Shown here one piece after another: positions 1 through 5,426 of a DNA stretch of 5,426 bases. Every line of letters starts with the position of its first letter. Position 1 is the stretch's first letter. The position numbers were made by a program, and so were the translations under genes. The notes beneath the pieces were generated by a model. It saw only the letters and a list, made by a program, of their open reading frames with translations, did no database searches and was not told the origin of the DNA. The DNA is from CAZSGN01 sp964606415. GTDB lineage: Bacteria; Bacteroidota; Bacteroidia; Bacteroidales; JBBRXJ01. Location: NCBI GenBank assembly GCA_964606415.1, contig CAZSGN010000200.1, forward strand, positions 1 to 5,426, in the 5' to 3' direction.

Positions 1-150
1 AACCATATTTTATCTACATATAAACAAATTGCAAGCTTTCATTAAATTAGTGGTGGAACCAAAAATATAAACCACGCTTGCATTTTTAATGCGAAATGTT
101 CTTTTTTAGTACAGAAGGCATCCACTTCTATATCAATATAAATCGGCTAT
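1..150. other. Non-coding region downstream of the transferase, with small inverted repeats
   Basis: No gene is seen. TGCAAGC (30-36) matches GCTTGCA (76-82) and, inside them, GTGGT (50-54) matches ACCAC (71-75). The two matches form a single stem on the right side and are separated by a 13-nt bulge on the left. A small hairpin GCATT-TTT-AATGC (80-92) and another, AGAAG/CTTCT (113-129), are also possible. None is followed by a clear T tract in the transferase direction, so no firm terminator is called. Confidence 0.35.
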
Positions 151-1518
151 TTAAAAAGCATGATGATCCGGTTTAAAGACCTTTAGAATCGTCAGGAATA
201 AAATTTTCAGGTCAAGGCCGAGCGACCAGTTCTGTATGTAAAAACGATCCAGTCTCACCCTTCCTTTCATGGCATAATCATCTTCTTCCGTTCCTCCCCT
301 AAACCCCTTTACCTGGGCAAGGCCAGTTATTCCGGGTTTAATCTTGTGCCGATACATATATTTTTCGATAATAGCAGTATATTTCTCTGTATGGGCGATC
401 ATGTGTGGGCGGGGGCCAATAACAGACATATCCCCTTTGAGGACATTAATAAATTGGGGAAGCTCATCAAGACTTGTTTTTCTAAGAAAACGACCAAGCG
501 TTGTAATACGCTGATCATTTTTAGAAGCCTGCAGAGTATCAGCTTCCTTATTTACTTTCATGGTTCTTAATTTAAAACAACGAAAACTTTTTCCTCCTAT
601 GCCAGTTCTTTTCTGAATAAAAAAAACAGGGCCTGGTGAATCAATTTTGATCAGAAAGCCCAAAATAATGAATATCCACCACAAAAAACCAACCGTTATC
701 ATCAAAGAGAAAAGCACATCAAAAATCCTTTTCATGATCAAATTAACAGGCTTCTCCAATGGAATAGGCTCTATATTGATCAAAGGAATATGTTCCATTC
801 GCGCCAGTCCATAATTTTTATAACCAAAATCAATAGAACTGGGGATGATCCAGACTTTAATTAATAACTCATCTGAGAAATCAATAATTTCCTCCAACTG
901 CTTTTTCGAAACATGAGGCAGGCAACAAAAAATTTCTGATATATTATTAGCGGAACAAAAAGCTTTTAATTTAGTAATATCCCCTTTAAAAAAAGACGCC
1001 CCCGAATCATCACCAAATACACCATTTAACTGATACCCCCATTCATTATTATTTTTAAAAACCGTAATCAACTCTTTTGCATTATCTCCGTACCCGGCAA
1101 TAGCAATAGGTGTTACAAAAAATCCTCTCGCGCGTAATTTTTTTATAATATAAACAGCTACACCATGAAAAATTGATAAAGCAGGCAGGTAAAAAATAAT
1201 AAAAACGATAAATAATTGAACAATATCCTTATCATGTAGGTAGATCATTGATGAAACGGCAAACAACAATGCGACAAGTATTCCCTTTTTAAGAGCCGTT
1301 AGGGCTTCATTTGATATCCGGGTATGCTGGCTGTATTTATCGAAAGAAAAAAAAACAAGAATAAAAACAGCAGCAAAATTAGCAATAATGAATAATTCAA
1401 AACAACACGACAAGCTTGTTTCATTGATCAGAAAAGAACTGACCAGTGCAATATTCAGCACAAAAAAATCAATGAAAATAAAAAATTCCCTGAAATTCAA
1501 CCTGTTATGCTTATTCAT
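151..1518 (-). CDS. Undecaprenyl-phosphate sugar-1-phosphate transferase (WcaJ/WbaP-type polyprenyl glycosylphosphotransferase)
   Basis: Inner-membrane enzyme that moves a sugar-1-phosphate from a nucleotide sugar to undecaprenyl phosphate, the first step of an exopolysaccharide, capsule or O-antigen repeat unit. The 455-residue length is usual for the family. Seen: about four hydrophobic segments (roughly residues 11-31, 42-58, 79-93, 100-119), a Rossmann-like central domain with AGYGDNA at 141-147 (CoA_binding_3 type), then the catalytic bacterial sugar transferase domain from about 262. That domain starts MKRIFD, has a membrane helix ending in SPGP (294-297), then KLRTM (316-320), SLDELPQ with the expected catalytic Asp351-Glu352 pair, IGPRP (367-371) and PGITGLAQ (395-402). 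All core motifs are intact. Glucose is the commonest sugar for this architecture, but the sugar cannot be read from sequence. The ATG at 1518 sits before the first hydrophobic segment; no Shine-Dalgarno is visible. It lies 128 bp and two hairpins after the symporter, so it is probably transcribed separately. Confidence 0.93.
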   Translation of the reverse strand: MNKHNRLNFREFFIFIDFFVLNIALVSSFLINETSLSCCFELFIIANFAAVFILVFFSFDKYSQHTRISNEALTALKKGILVALLFAVSSMIYLHDKDIVQLFIVFIIFYLPALSIFHGVAVYIIKKLRARGFFVTPIAIAGYGDNAKELITVFKNNNEWGYQLNGVFGDDSGASFFKGDITKLKAFCSANNISEIFCCLPHVSKKQLEEIIDFSDELLIKVWIIPSSIDFGYKNYGLARMEHIPLINIEPIPLEKPVNLIMKRIFDVLFSLMITVGFLWWIFIILGFLIKIDSPGPVFFIQKRTGIGGKSFRCFKLRTMKVNKEADTLQASKNDQRITTLGRFLRKTSLDELPQFINVLKGDMSVIGPRPHMIAHTEKYTAIIEKYMYRHKIKPGITGLAQVKGFRGGTEEDDYAMKGRVRLDRFYIQNWSLGLDLKILFLTILKVFKPDHHAF

Positions 1519-1562
1519 TATCTGTTTCCGTCAAAAGAAATCATTTTAATACTCAAAAGCAA

Positions 1563-1591
1563 CCAGCATAGTATTTATAATTCTATGCTGG
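1563..1591 (-). terminator. Perfect 9-bp inverted repeat: second terminator or an operator
   Basis: CCAGCATAG (1563-1571) and CTATGCTGG (1583-1591) are exact reverse complements separated by 11 bp; three further inner pairs are possible after one mismatch. In the direction of transcription the hairpin is followed by TTGCTTTTGAG, a modest T-rich tail, which would suit a terminator for the upstream operon. The half-sites are 20 bp apart centre to centre, about two helical turns, and end 45 bp before the transferase start codon, so a dimeric regulator site is also possible. Confidence 0.5.
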
Positions 1592-1614
1592 CGCTGTTAT
1601 CCGTTAAAAATGTT

Positions 1615-1635
1615 AATAGCCCAAAATAGGCCATT
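1615..1635 (-). terminator. Candidate terminator after the symporter gene
   Basis: On the minus strand AATGGCC (1635-1629) can pair with GGCTATT (1621-1615) around a 7-nt loop, a 7-bp stem with one G-T pair. It begins 12 nt after the symporter stop codon and is followed by AACATTTTTAAC. The plus strand has CTTTTTCT directly after the same hairpin, so it could work in both directions, though no plus-strand gene is seen. The stem is short, so confidence is moderate. Confidence 0.45.
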
Positions 1636-1646
1636 CTTTTTCTCGA

Positions 1647-3371
1647 TTAAGCCGCCACAATCCAAAGCAAAGAACCCACAAGTAGAAGTACAAAAAATAC
1701 AGCAACAAAAAAGCCACCAATTGCTTGCTTAGAAGGCACCTGTAACTCAATTCCTGGCAGATTAATTAATTTATTCTGAGGTGCGTAATCTTTTCCCTTT
1801 GGAAGTTGTGCATTTTCTGTTAATTCTTCGGGTTCATTGACCGGTGTTCTCATTAAGCCATAAAAATGATTCAATTGATCTTCAGGGACTTTTTTGGTAA
1901 ACAAACTAACAACAATACCAACAACAAACCCAACAGTAAGATAAAAAACAATCTGCCAGGGAAAATAAATACCTTTTACAATGACATCATTGTAATTACG
2001 GACTGTAATAAAGTTTATACTAGAAAGGAAGGGGAACGTTTGGTCCAGCCAATTAATAAAGACTTGCTGATCAGACAACCACCATACCAGAAACGCAGCA
2101 ATGGTAGCTGCCCATACTCCTTTTACAGTCATTCCCCGCCAGATGTACCCCAGCCAAAAGGATATACCCAGTAAAGAAGGAATAATCCACATCAACTCCA
2201 CGCCTTTTATAACACCGGGCAATGCATAAGCCACGCCAATACCTCCGGCAACCACAAAAAAGGCACTAGCCCGGCCTACATTAACATAATGACTTTGTGA
2301 GGCATCCTTTTTAATATAAGGCCTGTAAATATTACTGGTGAAAAGAGCCGAAGCAGATAACATCGCATTATCACACGTACTCATAATCGCAGACAGAAAA
2401 GTGGCAATAAAAATACCCAGTATGCCATAACCTAGATTAGGCAGAAAAGTATGAGCAACTTTACCAAATACTTCGTCTGGTTTAACACTTTCTCCGGCAA
2501 ACATAACAATTGCAGCAAGAGCAACTACCGCCCAGGCTATTGTTGCAGCTCTTTTAAGAAAGGAACCATATGTAAACCCTATCCGGCCATCAAGTTCTGT
2601 CCGTCCTGCGCCACAAACGCCCATATGATGAGGCAAAGTGCCAATCCCAACCAGTAAAGCAATACTACCCATTAGAATATAAAACACACCAATATCGGAA
2701 GGAGCAACTAAACTTAACAAAGCAGGATCAGAAATCCCTTGTCGTATACCTTCCATTCCGCCAACGGCATTTAGAGCGAAAGGAATTAATATCACTGAAA
2801 AAATAATGGTTAAAATCCCCTGGATAAGATCAGTTATTACAGCAGCAGCCAGACCTCCGGCCATACCATAAAAAAGAAAAAGTACCGTCATAATAATAAT
2901 GGCCCAGTCAACAGGTATTGTTCCGCCGGTCGTTGCTTTAAGCAGAGAACCTGTTCCTTTAAGAATAACGCCTATATTCACCATTTGTAAAATAACACCA
3001 ATTAAAGCATAAAGTGATGAAATGCTCTTATCAAAACGTGACTCAAAGAAGTCGCCAATGGTGAGCGCCCTCATTCGTCTTAATATAGGTGCAATAAGCC
3101 AGAAAAAAGGAGTTACAGGCAGATACATCCATAAATACCATATACCTGAAATTCCGTTTGTATAGATTTTGGAAGAAGCTGAAACCGCACTATCAGCACT
3201 CGTACCACTTCCAAACTGATACATGATCATATTGAATTTTTTGAACTGCCGGCTTCCCATAAAGAAGTCCTCTGAATTTTTTATCTTACGGCTGGTATAG
3301 ATTCCAATATAAGTGATACCCCCCAGATAAACGAAAATGACAATAATGTCAATAATAGTTAAGTTGCCCAT
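1647..3371 (-). CDS. Sodium:solute symporter (SSS family), probable sugar transporter
   Basis: Inner-membrane Na+-coupled importer of the SSS family (the fold of vSGLT, PutP and SiaT). The 574 residues contain about 13-14 hydrophobic segments, the last at about 552-572 after a polar linker (about 493-547). Family marks seen: GSGTSADS at 54-61 in the first core helix, GGL...TDLIQG around 172-185 (the TD-x-x-Q core of the SSS signature), and AIMST at 328-332, whose Ala328, Ser331 and Thr332 line up by eye with the vSGLT sodium-site residues Ala361, Ser364 and Ser365. The substrate is not evident; being 24 bp behind a cytoplasmic glycosidase argues for a sugar or small glycoside such as an amino sugar (inference). 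The ATG at 3371 directly precedes the first hydrophobic helix. The leader is A-rich with no Shine-Dalgarno, so translation probably relies on an unstructured leader. No truncation or frameshift is seen. Confidence 0.93.
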   Translation of the reverse strand: MGNLTIIDIIVIFVYLGGITYIGIYTSRKIKNSEDFFMGSRQFKKFNMIMYQFGSGTSADSAVSASSKIYTNGISGIWYLWMYLPVTPFFWLIAPILRRMRALTIGDFFESRFDKSISSLYALIGVILQMVNIGVILKGTGSLLKATTGGTIPVDWAIIIMTVLFLFYGMAGGLAAAVITDLIQGILTIIFSVILIPFALNAVGGMEGIRQGISDPALLSLVAPSDIGVFYILMGSIALLVGIGTLPHHMGVCGAGRTELDGRIGFTYGSFLKRAATIAWAVVALAAIVMFAGESVKPDEVFGKVAHTFLPNLGYGILGIFIATFLSAIMSTCDNAMLSASALFTSNIYRPYIKKDASQSHYVNVGRASAFFVVAGGIGVAYALPGVIKGVELMWIIPSLLGISFWLGYIWRGMTVKGVWAATIAAFLVWWLSDQQVFINWLDQTFPFLSSINFITVRNYNDVIVKGIYFPWQIVFYLTVGFVVGIVVSLFTKKVPEDQLNHFYGLMRTPVNEPEELTENAQLPKGKDYAPQNKLINLPGIELQVPSKQAIGGFFVAVFFVLLLVGSLLWIVAA

Positions 3372-3395
3372 ATAAATAGAATTTGTTTTTGGATG

Positions 3396-5141
3396 TTACG
3401 GTAATTGAACTGGTAATTGACCTTTTGCTTCGGCCAATCCAAAAAGAATCCTGGAAAGCGCTGTCATATTTTCCCGGCCACCGGCCTGGAAAAAAACCAG
3501 AACAGTAGGATAATCTTTGGGTGCTCCCACCTCATAAGGCGTACTGGTAAGCACAATAACCGGCTTACCGGTTTTCATGCATAAATCAATAACTTCAGGA
3601 ACAGCAGCAGCAGACTTGTGATAATAATAATTCGTAGCAACAATCACATCATACTCATCAATATCCAACCTCCTTTTTAACCGGGATATATCAAGTTCTG
3701 TCGGAAGATTATTAATTTCAATGGATCCCACATTAAATGAATGTTTATTCATTTCCTCCCACAGCAAACCGGGATGAGAATACATATTACTTTGAGCCAT
3801 TTGTGAAGGAAATATCTGCTCAACGAGTAAGACTTTCTGGTCAGGCCTTAGAGGTAAAATATCTTGTTGCTCCCTTAATTTGATAATTGATTTCTCAGCA
3901 GCCTCTTCAGCCGCATGAATAATCTCTGGATCTTTTGTTACCGCTGAAGCCCAGAAAGGATCAACCACACCTCCCTTTTCAGCTAAGCCCTGATCCCATT
4001 TCATGCCTAAAATACGCTGAACCTTGTCATCGACTTCTTTCTCAGGCAATCGTCCTTGCCGGACTGCTTCCTTCACATGATCAAGTATTTTATAACGGAT
4101 AGGGCTTTCATCCCTGGTCAGCACAAGATCATTACCGGCAATTAATGCCTGAACAATGGCTTCTGACATTTCATATTTTTTAAGAATCCCTCCCATCATC
4201 ATATTATCTGTAGTTATAAGCCCTTTAAAACCAAGCTCTCCACGCAGAAAGCCAGTTAGAATATTACGGGAAAGACTTGCAGGCATTTTTTTATCACCCA
4301 AAGCCGGGTAAACAGAGTGAGCACTCATAATGGCCGGCAACCCCTCTTTAATTAGGCGGATATAGGGTTCAATATGAATATCTTTCAATTTTGTAATATC
4401 AACATCCACCATAGGTAAGCCAAAATGGGCATCAGCAACTGATTCACCTCTGCCGGGAAAATGCTTGCCTGTCGGAACAAGCCCGCCATCTATAAGTCCG
4501 TGCATGGTGCGTGTTGCATATTTAATCACATCCTCTGTATTATCGGCATAGGCCCTGCTGCCAATTTCGGGATTTTTCGGGTTTGAATTGACATCAATAA
4601 GCGGTGAGTGAATCATATTAGCGCCTACTGCTCTGGCTTGCTTACCAATACTCAACCCCGTCTTATAGGCAATTTCGGGATCACCTGTAGCTGCAATACC
4701 CATCGGATGAGGAAACAATCTCTGGCCACCTAACAGATCATCAGAACCATTGCCTTCCATGTCAATAGTATAATGAATAGGGATACCATTAAATTCAAAA
4801 GCGATTTTACGGACTTCATTGAGAATTTCAGCATATTCTGCCGCATTTGCCACGGTTGTATGCTTAATAAGGGAAAAATCACGATTTAAGCCCTTGGGTG
4901 CATGCATTGATTGTTTCATCATCTCATCAGGCTCTTCGCCGGGCTTAACATCATTCATAATGGTGAACATCCTTAGAACCTGACTGATACGTAGAGATCC
5001 AACATGATGATTTTTTACCAGGTCAATTACATCCGGCGTGATGCTTACCCCGGAAAAACCAAAAACCATTAATTGTCCAATCTTTTGTTCCAGGGTCATG
5101 CTCCCCAATAATTCATCTATCCATTTCTCTTTTGCTGTCAT
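3396..5141 (-). CDS. NagZ-like glycoside hydrolase family 3 protein (probable cytoplasmic beta-N-acetylhexosaminidase)
   Basis: Predicted retaining GH3 glycosidase that removes a terminal beta-linked N-acetylhexosamine. Seen: a GH3 barrel at about residues 10-385 and an alpha/beta C-terminal domain at about 415-581. The NagZ-type loop reads KHFPGRGES...DAH (226-239), giving the Asp237-His239 acid/base pair; the nucleophile is probably Asp312 in ITTDNMMMG; NPEIGSRAY (190-198) is the conserved sugar-binding stretch. Unusual: DMEGNGSDD (127-135) replaces the usual NagZ DQEGGRV, and about 40 extra residues (about 58-97, with FTIMNDVKPGEEPDE) follow the second strand. Both may mark a distinct subfamily. 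No signal peptide is seen, and an in-frame TAA at 5180-5178 with no start codon between it and the ATG fixes the start, so a cytoplasmic enzyme is likely. It leads a probable operon with the symporter. GH3 enzymes with the His acid/base can also be phosphorylases, so hydrolysis is not certain. Confidence 0.88.
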   Translation of the reverse strand: MTAKEKWIDELLGSMTLEQKIGQLMVFGFSGVSITPDVIDLVKNHHVGSLRISQVLRMFTIMNDVKPGEEPDEMMKQSMHAPKGLNRDFSLIKHTTVANAAEYAEILNEVRKIAFEFNGIPIHYTIDMEGNGSDDLLGGQRLFPHPMGIAATGDPEIAYKTGLSIGKQARAVGANMIHSPLIDVNSNPKNPEIGSRAYADNTEDVIKYATRTMHGLIDGGLVPTGKHFPGRGESVADAHFGLPMVDVDITKLKDIHIEPYIRLIKEGLPAIMSAHSVYPALGDKKMPASLSRNILTGFLRGELGFKGLITTDNMMMGGILKKYEMSEAIVQALIAGNDLVLTRDESPIRYKILDHVKEAVRQGRLPEKEVDDKVQRILGMKWDQGLAEKGGVVDPFWASAVTKDPEIIHAAEEAAEKSIIKLREQQDILPLRPDQKVLLVEQIFPSQMAQSNMYSHPGLLWEEMNKHSFNVGSIEINNLPTELDISRLKRRLDIDEYDVIVATNYYYHKSAAAVPEVIDLCMKTGKPVIVLTSTPYEVGAPKDYPTVLVFFQAGGRENMTALSRILFGLAEAKGQLPVQLP

Positions 5142-5207
5142 AAATATGGTATTATAAATATGGCCTGATGATAAAATTTAAAAGACCACAGTTTGTTATC
5201 TAAGCTG

Positions 5208-5240
5208 CAAAAATAAAAATCTTTTTGAGTTTTAATCATA
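5208..5240 (-). promoter_or_regulatory. Candidate Bacteroidota-type promoter for the GH3-symporter operon
   Basis: Read on the minus strand, TATTTTTG (5215-5208) is an exact match to the Bacteroidota -7 box TAnnTTTG. The -33 box is weak: TATG (5240-5237, consensus TTTG) lies 21 nt further upstream, within the usual spacing. Transcription would start near 5203 and give a leader of about 60 nt. AT-rich DNA produces such matches by chance, but the position just ahead of the first gene supports it. Confidence 0.5.
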
Positions 5241-5355
5241 AAGGAAAAATCATTTTTATTCATGGCAACTTTTAAGTATATAGATTTATCAAGTATATCG
5301 AGGTTGCAGGAAGCTGTAAGCCATGGGTTATTTATTGAAAAGGTTCTCCCCTTAT

Positions 5356-5385
5356 TTTAATGGTTTAATGGTTTAATGGTTTAAT
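5356..5385. repeat. Tandem octamer repeat TTTAATGG, 3.75 copies
   Basis: Three exact copies of TTTAATGG (5356-5363, 5364-5371, 5372-5379) are followed by a partial copy TTTAAT (5380-5385). The repeat lies about 215 bp upstream of the GH3 start codon and outside any convincing gene. The 8-bp unit is the kind that can change copy number by slippage, but it is too far from the start codon to alter the reading frame. Confidence 0.9.
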
Positions 5386-5395
5386 ATTTAAATAT
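5384..5395. repeat. AT-only 12-bp palindrome
   Basis: ATATTTAAATAT is a perfect palindrome that overlaps the end of the octamer repeat. In DNA this AT-rich it may be chance; it could also be an easily melted or protein-binding site. No function can be assigned. Confidence 0.4.
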
Positions 5396-5426
5396 ATAAG
5401 ACACTGTTAAAATATTGTTGTACATG

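Noticed and set aside
113..129. AGAAG/CTTCT hairpin as the transferase terminator
   Set aside because: The stem has only 5 bp and in the transferase direction is followed by GTACTAAAAAAG rather than a T tract.
346..570. 74-codon plus-strand ORF
   Set aside because: It lies wholly inside the transferase gene on the opposite strand, over its conserved catalytic motifs, and resembles no family.
1519..1562. Promoter for the transferase gene
   Set aside because: The best match, TTCTTTTG with GTTG 20 nt upstream, has a mismatch in each box and would leave a leader of only a few bases, so it is too weak to list.
1866..2174. 102-codon plus-strand ORF
   Set aside because: Antisense to the symporter gene, with low-complexity Asn/Lys-rich composition and no recognisable domain.
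2451..2657. 68-codon plus-strand ORF
   Set aside because: Antisense shadow of the symporter gene's membrane helices; no leader or family signal.
5220..5227. Plus-strand promoter for the 32-codon ORF (TCTTTTTG)
   Set aside because: One mismatch in the -7 box, and the nearest TTTG lies 24 nt upstream, outside the usual 19-21 nt spacing.

Overview
The window shows three complete genes, all read from the minus strand, with short non-coding stretches at both ends. The DNA is AT-rich. No start codon has a convincing Shine-Dalgarno sequence, the leaders are A/T-rich, and the best promoter match fits the Bacteroidota type (-7 box TAnnTTTG, here TATTTTTG). Together with the style of the three proteins, this suggests a member of the Bacteroidota. 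I cannot place it more precisely by eye.

Layout in the direction of transcription (right to left): bases 5426-5142 are a non-coding upstream region with a 3.75-copy octamer repeat, an AT palindrome, a probable promoter and a short leader. Next comes a cytoplasmic NagZ-like glycoside hydrolase family 3 enzyme (5141-3396). After only 24 bp follows a sodium:solute symporter (3371-1647). A 128-bp gap holds two hairpins that look like terminators. Then comes a polyprenyl-phosphate sugar-1-phosphate transferase of the WcaJ/WbaP type (1518-151), followed by 150 bp without a gene.

How the genes may work together: the hydrolase and symporter are almost certainly one transcript. The hydrolase has no signal peptide, and an in-frame stop 12 codons upstream leaves no room for one. 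The simplest reading is that the symporter brings a small sugar or glycoside across the inner membrane and the hydrolase cleaves it in the cytoplasm, perhaps in amino-sugar or peptidoglycan-fragment salvage. The substrate is not shown by the sequence. The transferase is probably a separate unit that starts exopolysaccharide or O-antigen repeat synthesis on undecaprenyl phosphate.

No mobile element, CRISPR array, tRNA or rRNA was seen. Nothing here clearly amounts to an undescribed system. The points most worth a second look are the unusual active-site loop and insertion in the GH3 enzyme, its pairing with an SSS transporter, and the perfect 9-bp inverted repeat in front of the transferase.
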